64,000 nucleotides of DNA from Nissolia schottii (taxonomy: Eukaryota > Streptophyta > Magnoliopsida > Fabales > Fabaceae), in NCBI GenBank assembly GCA_003254905.1, contig QANU01013470.1, positions 1 through 64,000 on the forward strand, read 5' to 3'. The notes beneath the pieces were generated by a model that was given only the letters and a program-made list of their open reading frames with translations, made no database searches and had not been told where the DNA came from. A program made the position numbers and the translations under genes. This document shows, piece after piece, positions 44,801 to 55,800 of this stretch; the stretch's first letter is position 1; every line of letters starts with the position of its first letter.

Positions 44801-47800
44801 GAACCCAATGTAAATTGATTTTATAATTCGGTTTTTCAGCCGAACCATTTCATATTTCTCGAGCAGGTTTAAATTATTTAAGAAAAAATTGATAAGTCTG
44901 AAACCCCAAAAAAAGTGGGTAGAGTAGTTACAGAAATGGAAACAATAATCGGTCCCCATCCCCTTGCTAAAGTAAATGACAACCTCCACAAATTGTGCCC
45001 CCCCATTGCTACAATAATTGACAAATCACAAAACAAAACAAATCAAACACACATCATACACAATAAGCATAAAACCAAACCAAGATATTTGTTATAACCA
45101 ACCAATTATTTAAAAAAAAAAACAAAAACCCCAATATTTATAATTATCTCCAACCAGATCAGATACTGAGACCCATCTCCTCTTTCATTCGACTCCATCA
45201 CTGTTAATAATTGTGACTTCTCTCTTGTTCAACAACCACCTCTGCTTGCGCCGCCAATAACCTCCACTACTGAGCTCCTCCTTCAACCAAGAACTCCACC
45301 AAGAGGTTGTCGATTTTTAGATGCGGCATGGACCCAAAGGTCATGAACCGCAGAAGATTCGTTGGCTCTTGTTGGATCTACTCCCCCCGTCATATCTGCA
45401 TGTTTGAAGCAGAGAAGAAGACTAGGATGAAGCACCCAAACTATCGCCGTGATCTATACAATTGTGGTTGTTTGCACAAAAAATGAGTGGAGAAGAAGAC
45501 GAGATGAAGCGCCAAGATTGCCATCGCCGAGATCAACACAATCTGTGATGGTTAGCGCGGAGTAGAGGCGAAGACAAACGAGTGTCGCCAGTCTTGTTGT
45601 TCATCGCTGGTTCTCCACCAGGGAGCTACGTTAAAGGTTGCAAATAGAAGGATGGTTCATGTCCCTCAACATTGTTGGAGACTTGGAGCAAAGGCGGCAG
45701 CTGAGGAAGTTGATAGCTGCGGAGGTGCAGGGGTCGACAGCGGCAGAGGCGCCGAGGGTTGGGGTGGCGAAGGGGAGGGTGGAGAGGTTGGTGGNAGTTT
45801 TAACACTTAGAAGAAAAAAAAAAAATTAATATGGATTAGGTTTGGTTCTGGTTTGTTTTGATCAAACCGGTTAATTTGAACACCCCATTCATAACTGATA
45901 CTCCTTGCAATTTATCATCAGTTTATCACGTTTCACGAGTTAGTCTAGATCATATACTTAATTCCATTTTGGCAGATTTTCTTTATTAAAAATTACAAAT
46001 GAAATCATGTCGTTCAATTTTTCTTGGCCTACATTAATTTTACTTTTCAACCATAAAGTCCTGTAAAACTATTTTTTTTCACTTGATCAAAACACGCATT
46101 GCTCACATCTGAAAGCAACACACATGCAATATTCATCAACAATCAGTGACTATAACAAAAAAAGGGACTTAATGACGGGGCAAAAAATTCACACAAACTT
46201 ATGCTGGCAGAAACACTTCTAAATTACCTCACCCATTAGAGCTTATGCTACAGAATGATTGATCTACGGAGAGGTATAGAACCTAGACTATCCAAGGTAA
46301 TTAAAAAAAACGTGTATTCTGCTTGAAGAGGGACTTAAAGTTACTGGGTAGCTCTGATAATCAAATATAGTAAGGAACAAACATAAGTCATACCTGACTA
46401 ACAACAAATCCTTTCAACATGTTTAAGAAGTCAGTTCGCCTCTCACTATCAAGCCTTTCAAGTTCATTCTTATTGTTTTCCTGCATAGGAAATTTGGCAT
46501 CACCAACATCCAATCCAATATTCAGCAATAAATGAAGTCATTAAAACAATAAATGCACGAGAAAAGAAATGCATATACAAAACATTATACAAGGAAAGTC
46601 GCATAGCTCTAGCAACCAATTTCACAGAGAGTGAAGATTAAATGACACAACCATAACAAGACAGCCAAATAATTAATTGTGCACAATTCAAGCTTTGGAT
46701 AAGAATCTTAGACAGGCTTATAATCTAAGTTATCTCAAAATGGATATGCAAATGACAATGTTGAAGCATCCATTTCTAAAATTTAGAACTTTCAACCAAA
46801 AATTGGGCACAGGTCCCTTCAAGTACATGTACTGACAGATTCATCTAGCGGCCTGTATCTGCAAACAGGCTGAGATGTAAATTTATAGCAACACTTAATG
46901 CTTAAAGCCTTAAGCATTGCGAGAAATTTTAACAGTGATGCAGCAATAAATTTTAACCATTAAGAGATCACTGATATATATTAACTTTTTTGATAAAAAC
47001 TGATATATATTAAACATCTGCTACAATCTACAGGTGTTCAACTAACAAGAAATTGAACACAGCACAACTTTGATGGATCATAACAAAAGAAAAACATCAT
47101 CAACAGAGGTTTTGAAACTTGAAGTTTATATCATTTTGGATCACAAACTATCTTCAAACAAGAAAGCAATTTGAATTTTGAAGACAACTGATCTGGCTAA
47201 AAAAAGACAAACAAAAAACTAAAATGCTTGAAAGTTCAAACCCTACCTTGATTCGCTCATATTCTCTAATTGCAACATTTTTAGCATCTTCAGTGACTCT
47301 TATGGTTTCTTGTAGCTCCTCTAATTTACGCATCCTTGATTTGTCACCCCCAAAAACTCTGGACGATGCTGCTTCAAGTTTTTCAGCTCTAGACTGCAAA
47401 GAAGATAGTTCTGATAGGAGAGTCTGCACCGTCAATAGTGCACTTGAACGATCCGAGAATGCACCATGGACAGACAGCATTAATCCAAGATATTCGTGAA
47501 GTGTATCCTGCTATGCATAAATTGGAAAATTACCAACTTATTCAGTTAGTTGTCTTTTAGTAAGAGTATGACCTTCCTAAGAATATGACATTCTATGGTA
47601 TTCCTATAGATGAATATAAGACAAGACAAATGCGCAGTAGAGTTCAGACAACCAAATCCATCACATTAAGAAATGTTGCAATTGGTTTTCATGGTTTGAT
47701 AGTATGTTGCAAGGGATCATCTAAAACCAGACTACTTAAAGGGACATGTGGTTGAAAATGTAATTTACCAAATGCTTCACAGTTTGAGCATTTAATTCTC

Positions 47801-49431
47801 GATAGAATCTGCTAGCTTTGACAGCAGCTGTTGCCACACCCTTCATGTCAGCAGCTCGTTCCCTCTGAGAGTTCAAGACAGCCTCCTCATTCTCAAACTT
47901 AGTCAGTTTAATGAATGCCAACCCTAATTCACCCATGGTTTCTCCCATATCTTGCTGAGCTTTGACAAGTGATTCAGCCTGCACAAAATAGGTCCATGAT
48001 GGGAAAATTAACACAAGCAAACAACAACCATGCAATCATAAACTCGGTAAAAGAATGTACGGGACATCTCAAAACAAGTTATCTGACACATGGCAGACAA
48101 ACAAAGTTACTGACAACTACACACAATTCCATGAGCAGAAACACACCTGCTGAGATGCATTGGTGATCTGCTGCTCAAGCTCTTGAATCCTCTCCTTCTT
48201 TTCTAGGAACTCCTTGTCTTCCTCCACGACCGCAGGCCTCGAGCCTCCCCAGTCATTGGCCATTGACTGCCTCAACTCCTTAAACAGCCTCATCAAATCC
48301 CTTCCCCCTTTCGCTGACTGCACAACCTCTTGCGGTGCAATCACGCTCTCCCCCATCAACTGCTTCGGGAGCTTTGCTGCGCCATCTAACATCCTCGACG
48401 CCACATCGGTCGTCGTGGGCAACGGGAGCTTCCCCTGAACCTGCAGAAACACCCTGAATTCATCACTCTTCTTGATCACCGGGTGTGCCGCGAGGCGCCG
48501 CAGGTACTTCTCAAGCGCCACCCTCCTCTGCTCCACAAACTCCTGCTTCTGCATCACCTGGCATTGGGATGAGCGAATGAGAGTTGTATTGATCAACTTA
48601 ACTTACTGTATATCTATACACACACCTCGTTCATCAAGTACAATCTGTTTAACAGAATAGGATTAGTAACTGAAACCGTAACAAAGTTCTAACTATACTA
48701 CCAACTATTAGTCCGTTTAGATTAGCTTCTAAAAAAAGCACTTAATTTTTTCAAATTAACAAGTGTTAAAATACAATGCAATGTAATACCTGACTCTCCA
48801 CTATGCTCTTGTCTGGCCTCGGCGGGATGAAGAACCCCCGGTACGACTCCGCCAGCCTGTCCGAGAGCGTCACCACGTCCCGGAACCTCCTCCGGACGCC
48901 AAATTCGGCCCCTCCGAACTCCGGCACGTTCGTTCTCGTCGTGATCAAGTAGGTGACGTAGCTGTTGCCCCCGGGAACGATCGAATTCGAGTTCTCCTGC
49001 TCCTTGACGGGGTTCGACACAGTGATCCTTAAGTACTCCGAGGTTGAGGACGACGATCTGGAGAGTGAGGAGCCGTCGGAGCTCCCGGAGGGGCTATCAG
49101 CCCCGGCGCCGTTGGATTGGAAGGGGCTGAAAACGGCGTCGTTGTAGGAGGGAGGGTCGAGGTAAGAGGAGTTGTCGGCGGAGTTAGGGTTCGGGAAGTG
49201 GCGGTGGTGGTGGTGGTGGTCCTCCTCCGGCGGCGAGAGGAGGGGATCGGTGTCTGCGAGAGGGTGGTGGGTGTCGGAGAGTGTGGACATGGCGCTGCGG
49301 TAGTTGGAGAACGATTTACTGCTCAGAGGATCGTCGCCGTCGCCGTCGTCTTCGTCGTGGAGGACGAGGCTCTGCATTTGCTCTGTGGTGGATTCTGGCT
49401 CCTCGAAGCTCTGGTTCTCAGAGCCCATCAT
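41848..49431 (-). CDS. SNX2: Sorting nexin 2 (SNX2), PX-BAR protein
   Basis: Six coding exons: 49431-48790, 48557-48147, 47978-47769, 47507-47247, 46480-46394 and 41928-41848. All have GT-AG borders and phase 0, giving 563 aa, close to Arabidopsis SNX2a. An acidic, Ser- and His-rich N-terminus (DHHHHHRHF) precedes the PX domain (about residues 130-265), whose FGVRRRFRD and FIPPRPDKS are the phosphoinositide-binding region. The rest is the Vps5-type BAR domain (coiled coil; EFVEQRRVALEKYLRRLAAH, AQQDMGETMGELGLAFIKL, AFSDRSSALLTVQTLLSEL), ending VGYAEKIANVWTKVVEETGG..KEST. SNX1/SNX2 form endosomal tubule coats for vacuolar sorting receptor recycling and PIN traffic. Intron 5 is 4.5 kb and transposon-rich. 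Start: the first of two adjacent ATGs (MMGSENQ). Confidence 0.95.
42598..42812. mobile_element. MITE with 14-bp terminal inverted repeats, SNX2 intron 5
   Basis: TGCTACATGTACAC at 42598-42611 is exactly inverted at 42799-42812. The element is 215 bp with no coding capacity. A target-site duplication is not obvious, so the superfamily is not called. Confidence 0.75.
43268..45890. mobile_element. Large fold-back (inverted-repeat) element in SNX2 intron 5
   Basis: Termini GGGGTGTTCAAATTAAC (43273) and GTTAATTTGAACACCCC (45870) are inverted. The arms stay complementary over about 1.2 kb. Examples: ACAAGCGTGAAGCTTCTGCGG (43793) with CCGCAGAAGATTCGTTGG (45347), and GATCGTGTCGATCTTGGTGC (43642) with GCGCCAAGATTGCCATCGCCG (45510). 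By-eye identity is around 75-85%. The left arm is lengthened by a nested palindromic MITE at 43993-44272. The centre has a ~120-bp direct duplication (about 44498-44600 and 44625-44755). It has no transposase. Its termini resemble hAT-like non-autonomous elements. Confidence 0.82.
43993..44272. mobile_element. Palindromic MITE nested in the fold-back element
   Basis: AATTAATCACTTTCGTCACTTATTTTTAAAA at about 44032-44062 is inverted as TTTTAAAAATAAGTAACGAAAGTGATTAATT at about 44223-44253. The outer ends are AGGGTAA / TTACCCT. It is about 280 bp. Confidence 0.75.
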
Positions 49432-51766
49432 TGTTCTTCTTCGATCGCAGGAATCGTAAACTGAAATTGAAAAGAATTTGAAATTGAAATGAAATTGTGG
49501 TTGCTTGGTGATTCAGGAAGCTTGGTGGATGAGTGGAGCGAAATTGGGGGTGGGTGGCATTTTAGGGATTTGGTGGTGTTGAGGGAGTGTGTCAGTGGTG
49601 GGGGCTAACGTGCGCCGGGGGTGTAAAGTGTTTGATGGTTTGGGAAATTGGGAGGGTTAAGGTTGAAGAAGAAGAAGAATGGCACAGGGCAACAGGCACG
49701 AGGATCACGTGGATTAGTTTCGCTGGCGCAACTGAATAATGCCAGTGCCAGGACTGTCCTGCGGGCTGAGATCCGCTGTATGGATGTCTACTTCAGCTGA
49801 AAGTGGAACTTCCTTAACCTGCGTTTAAAAGTTGAGACAATCCTAAAATACATATACAGAGGTAAAGACCAAAAAAATAAACACATACAAATCAGTTTTA
49901 TATTTTATTTTGTGATAATATATAAGCACACTTACAAGATAATAGTATCCATATCTCGTTTAGTTTAATGAAAACAAGACGAAAAATATATTACAAATGA
50001 CTTAAAATACTCTTATTGCATTAATTTAATAGAAAAAAACACATTATCTTACTTTGAAACGTTGTGTCCTCGTGTTCCAACAAAACAAAGTACAGAAAAT
50101 ACACAAATTTTCTGTCTTGAGACACAAATTTTTGTGTCTGTCTCAATAAATAAACAGAATTTTTATCCCTATATCTCAGCAGTTCTGTCTTATATCAGTA
50201 AACAAATGTTGTTTTAGGTTACTTTTGATTGCTAAGACAAGACTGAAATATAGGCACATGAATTGCATTAAATGGATAACACGACAGAAATACAAGGACA
50301 AGAGCACAGACACAGAAAATATCTTGGGACAGGTCAATTTTGTATTGTGTTTTTGTAATGATGTACAAGACACTCTTTTTGTTTGTGTATTTTGTTTAGT
50401 TTAACGAAGACAAGACAGAAAAAACAACACAAATGATCTCAAATACCATTTTCATAAAATTATTTAATTAAAATTAAAAAATATTGTAAAATAAAATTCC
50501 TAACTTCTTCCTTCTATTCATCGTGTTCAAGATATGAAGAGTGGTTGCCTAGGATCCATCCTTCTTCCTTCCATTCTGCTTTTGGTTCGTCCTTCTTCCC
50601 ACATTCTGCTTCTTGCGTCCTTCTTCATGTTGTTCTGCCTCCCACTTTCAACCTCCTTTCTTCTTGCTTCCTGCTTCCCATTGTTTCTACTGTCGTCTGT
50701 CTCCATCTTTTCCATCTAAAGACATAAACCAAACTCTTCTTAATATAATATAATTATATATAAATTATTTTTATATAGATTAATTTAAGGTTATTGATTG
50801 AAATATAAAATTAAAATATCATTAACCTAATCAAATTTTTTTATTAATGCAACAAAAAGGAAGATAAAAAAAATTCAAAATATTTCTTTTGGCATCCAAC
50901 TTTGTTTTTCATTATTTACCCCTTAGTATATCTTTTTATCAATTATACATGAGGTTAAAAATGAAAGTTCAAATTATATATTATAACCTACGAACACAAA
51001 AGTTGCTTGAGTGGTTCCACTTTTCACTGTTAAAAAAAACTGCTCCACTATTCTGGAAAAAAAAACTATTCTAACTTCTTATGCCACTCCAAGTGCTCTC
51101 TATAAGATTAAGATGTAACTTGCTACTTTAATTTTTTGGGTTCCTTCTTCATGTCTTTAATCGACATCTTCACCCAGCTGCTCATCAAGTTGCTTCTTCC
51201 ATCACGCATCCCAAATGTTATTAACTAAGGATTTTGCTAACAAGTACCTTAAAAGCACTTGTTAATGAATAAAAAATAGTAAATTTGCATTAAAAAACTA
51301 AACTTTGTAAGTCTTCAAAGCATTGGGAACCCTCGAACTTTTCACTTTAAGCCATTTAACAAGTGCCTTAAGAATATCTCCAACGACAGAAATACTAGAG
51401 TCCTAATTCCTCTAATGATGTCATCATTTTAGTCCCAATTTAAAATAACCATCTGAGCAATTAGAGTTAGGACCCAAAAGTTGGGATCAATCCCAATTTG
51501 CAAGGACGATGGATAAATTTCTTTAAACCAATGGTAACGTGACACTTGTCACATGATATATATTTATATTTTTTTAATGAGTATGATTACTTTATTGTAG
51601 AATGAGACCAAAAATAAGATTCAAAGTGTGAATCTTATTAGAGAAAAGAGCCTCAATTTTGATCCACTTTTATTTTTTTATGAATGATTAATTAGATAAC
51701 ACTGACATGTCAACTAGTGGGGCCAAAAATAGGATCCAAAATGGGATCCTCATTGGAGATGCTTTA
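49432..51766. other. SNX2 promoter region and downstream intergenic spacer
   Basis: Positions 49432-49700 should hold the SNX2 5'UTR and promoter on the minus strand. Positions 49930-50010 and 50390-50460 share the phrase TTTAGTTTAA(C/T)GAA.ACAAGAC, suggesting a small transposon pair of ends. Positions 50530-50720 are a TTCTTCC-rich tract giving spurious frames. Confidence 0.35.
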
Positions 51767-52156
51767 AGGTTGCGTTTGGTTGCTGATACATGACACAAAT
51801 ACAAGGACATGGGAACACAAAATCATGTTTGATTATGAAGACAGATACAAAGACTTGTGTTTAAGGATAGAAAATTAATGTATTTTCTGTATCTCCGTTT
51901 TGCTAGGATACAGGACAGAGACAGAGTTTTAATGAAATTACGAATGAGTGAAAATGAGACTCAAAGGGTATGTTAAGTCATTTGTCATGTTTTTATGTCT
52001 TGTTACTACAAAATCAAACATGATACAGATACAATAAATTGTGTCTTATATATTATCACCAAACAAAATATAAGACTGACTTTTAGTCCTATATTTTACA
52101 TCTTTGTCCATTTGTCTTTGTATTTTAGTCTTGTCTCAGCAACCAAACGCAACCTA
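51767..52156. mobile_element. MITE with 20-bp perfect terminal inverted repeats
   Basis: AGGTTGCGTTTGGTTGCTGA at 51767-51786 is exactly inverted as TCAGCAACCAAACGCAACCT at 52137-52156. The element is 390 bp. The ends resemble Tourist/PIF-type GGnTGCGTTTGGT termini; target-site duplication is uncertain. Confidence 0.85.
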
Positions 52157-52739
52157 GGATACTTGTTAGCTAAACCCATTGATTAATGTTTCTTTCTTGG
52201 CATCAATATTCAATGATCACAACTAATACAATACTTGGTAGGTAAAAAAGACCAACTAGTATAAATTAAATGATTAATGTTTCTCTTTTAAAAAATGTGT
52301 ATGAGAACTACTTACAATTTATCCATTTTTGTGAATGACACTTGAAATCTTTCTTTCTGTTTTTGTCCTTAAAAATACAAAGTGTAATTCATAAAAAAGA
52401 TTTCATGTATCATGCGTATAAATGAGTAAATTAATAAGTAGGTTGATGAGTTAGGACTCTCAAATTCTTAGGCATTAAGCGTCCCTTTTTGTGGATTTTA
52501 TGTGGTTTCTTTTATTTTTTTGTGAGTTGTGGTGTGTGTCATGCATGAGACATCTTGGGCCAAGTTTAGCTGATCCAGTTAAGGAAACAAAACCAGCGAA
52601 GTGAGTCAATCCTAATCATCATGTGAAGTAAGGCCCGAACCAAGTTCAAAAATCCAAAATGCTTTGCCACTATTTTCAAGTCTAGTTGTTCACACGGGAG
52701 CATAAACCTCCTGCTCCTGAAGTCTCGACTCCGCCCCAT

Positions 52740-52886
52740 GTTTTAGGTCTCGTCTTCACCCCTTTTGCCTTTCACACTCTCTTTCAAATCTTCCCTTCCC
52801 CTCTCTCTCTCTCTGCTTCTATCTGTGTGTTCGCGTAGCTGAAGAACCAGCCCTTGCTGCTGCCACTTTCGTTCTCTGACTCTCCA
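52740..52886 (+). promoter_or_regulatory. NAA25 pyrimidine-rich leader
   Basis: A CT-rich stretch (CCCCTCTCTCTCTCTCTGCTTC) about 70-100 bp before the NAA25 ATG is typical of plant core promoters and 5' leaders (Y-patch/TC microsatellite). No TATA box is clear. Confidence 0.4.
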
Positions 52887-55800
52887 ATGGCTTCGAAGCT
52901 TGGTTTAGCGGGAGGGATTCCGGAGCGTCGCGTTCGTGTGATATGGGACGCCATTGATTCCCGCCAGTACAAGAACGCCTTCAAGCACGTCACAACGCTC
53001 CTCACCAAGCACCCTAATTCCCCCTACGCTCTCGTAAGATCCTTTCTGCAACCGCTTGTTCTAGAAGCTTCCAGTTTCTCCCTCAATTGTCATTGTTTTG
53101 TATTGCGCTCTTGTTCCATGTAATGCAGTTAATTTGTCAGGATAGGGGCAGTTACTTCTTTGGTAATAGTAAACCCTTGCATTAGTCTCAACTCTCAAGT
53201 GTGGTCGCTGAATTTAGTAAATTCATTTTGGCGCTCGGGTTCCTAAGGGCGTCTTTGGTCCTGAATTTCCTGTTTTCTAGATTTTGAGAAGGAAACACTG
53301 AAAACAATAAAATCATGTTTTCTATCTTCATTTCCCGCTTTCACTTTTTTGCTTTACAAAATCCCGTTATCCTGAAAACAAGAAATTCAGGAAATGAAAA
53401 CGGAAACAAAACACACCCTTAGTTGGATGACATAGTCTTGGTTCAAGGTGAACCCTACACATGGCAACACATCCACCATTGATCTTTAAATATCTTATAT
53501 ATAACTCTTGATTGTGCTTTGAATGGTGTACATGATGTTACTTGTAGGATCAATCAATGCGAGCCTATATTATCATCACTCTTTAATTTGAAGTCAAATT
53601 AGTCTCCTAATTTTGTAGGATTGATAGTTAAATTAGTTATCATCGGAACTTAAAAGCGAATTTGCAAATTTCCCGAAGTCTGTAGTATGGACTATTATAA
53701 CCAATGCTTATAATTTTACAACCAAAGTGGGTGTTTATGGTTTGTTTCTTATTATTCTTTCTGATGTGTTGTTTTCAGGGGTTGTGCTTTATTCCTATTT
53801 CTTGCTCCTAAAGTTTGTTTGTTGTATCTTATAACTATTATATTTGGCTGTGTTCTTTAGGCACTCAAAGCTCTTGTTTTGGAAAGAATGGGGAAGCCCG
53901 AGGAAGCCTTATCTGTTTGCTTGAATGCCAAGGAGCTCTTGTATGCTAATGATTCCATCTTGATGGATGATCTTACTCTCAGTACGCTGCAGATAGTGTT
54001 TCAGCGACTAGATCACTGTTAGTGTTTCTTCTTATTCTTGGTTTGATGGTGTTTAATGCTTATGTGAATGTATTGATTGATCACTTAACGGAACTACTTT
54101 CTCGATGTGATCAGTGGATTTGGCTACGAGCTGTTATGAACATGCTTGTAGTAAGTTCCCAAATAGTCTGGAACTCATGATGGGACTCTTTAACTGCTAT
54201 GTTCGTGAGTACTCATTTGTGAAGCAACAACAGGTTTGTCCGTATTTTTGTTATTTTGTCTTTTAGACGGTTCTCTGCTTTTTCTTTGGATATTAGTTGC
54301 TAATACCATATTTGTGGAAAGATCTTTTAACCTTGCAAATCCTTTTTTTATGGTTGGCAGACAGCTATCAAAATGTACAAACTTGCTGGAGAAGAAAGGT
54401 TTCTGCTTTGGGCTGTTTGTAGTATCCAGTTACAGGTTCCCCTGCTTCATACTGCTACTTGTTTTTCTTCTCGCATTACTTCCCAGTGCATGGATTGCAC
54501 AACGAACAAGCAAAAACTAGGCGAGAGTAAAAGGGGGTTTATAACATTTGAAACATGTGCAAGGCATAAGTAACCAATTAAGTCATCATATTTGAAACAG
54601 AAGAGCTAGTTTTTAAGAAGATATTTTATTTATATGCAGTTTGGGTTGCTCCCAAGACCTGGGGCGCACCAAAGCCAAGAATAAAATTCGATCATTTCAA
54701 CAGATCAACGGTCTAGTCTGGTTTTGGGTTTGAGAAGTTTTAGTGCCATTGATGATGAAGCTGTAGAAGTATGCACAGGACTATAATGGGTTTGAGTTAG
54801 TAGTAAGTTTATATCATATGTTGGGAGTTGTTTGTTTATTCTCGTAGCCAGTGTCTAGGAAGTTGTAGTGAGTAATTATAATCTGAATTGCTTGAGAATT
54901 GTAATGTGAAAGCTTTAGTTTAAATTATAAAAGATAAACCTTATTCTTTCTATGAAAGCTGTTTCTTAATAATAATACTCCATCCATCCACTTTTAATTG
55001 TCGTTTAGCCGAAAAAGTTTTGCCCAAAATTATGTCATTTTGATAATTTTAAGAAAGCATTTTTTTTGCCAATTGTACCCTTATTTCTTTAGTTAAACAT
55101 AATAGTTACAATATTAATGAAGTGAAAATGTGTAATTTAGTATAACTAAGCTCAGTTTTTTTTCTCTATATTTTAGCCAATTTAATAACTTCTTAATCCT
55201 TTTGCCTACTTAGAAGTGGATAGAGTGAGTAATTCAGAATTATATAGAAGATGAGTTGTTTCTTTAATGCAGTAGTAACTTGTGTCTAGAGAAGTTGTAC
55301 CGAGTAATTATAATTTCTTGGGACTCGTAAGAAAACACTACAACACTCAAAAAACACATATATGATGACCCAATATCCTACCCATAAATGGTAACTCGAA
55401 AATTAACTAAGTACGTTGAAATTGCTATGGTAACCCCATTATTATTGTTGTTGTTGGAGCAAGGTTAACAGCCATGTATGTATGGTGTAATGAAGAATTA
55501 ACCACCAACTAATGGTAGGGATCAAATTATAAATTTTTTAAAGTATAAGGACCTAGTTTATATAACTTTTAAAGTATAGTGACTTGCATTAGAAAGATGT
55601 TTAAACTACAGTGACTCGCAAATTAATTTAACCTGATTAACTATCTGTCATCAATTTGATTTTATGTGTTGCAAAAATATGTGTTGATTAAACCTCTGAC
55701 TGCTGTCTTCCTTAGAAACTCATTTCTAACTTGTCTTTAGAGCATTCTGGGAATTGTTACATCTAGAACCTTGCTAAGTGATGTTTTCTGCAGTAGTTTG

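Noticed and set aside
45638-45829. Short plus-strand frame containing the N at 45795
   Set aside because: It lies in the right arm of the fold-back element and has no conserved feature.
48965-49481. Plus-strand Val/Arg-rich frames opposite SNX2 exon 1
   Set aside because: Antisense shadows of the GC-rich SNX2 N-terminus.
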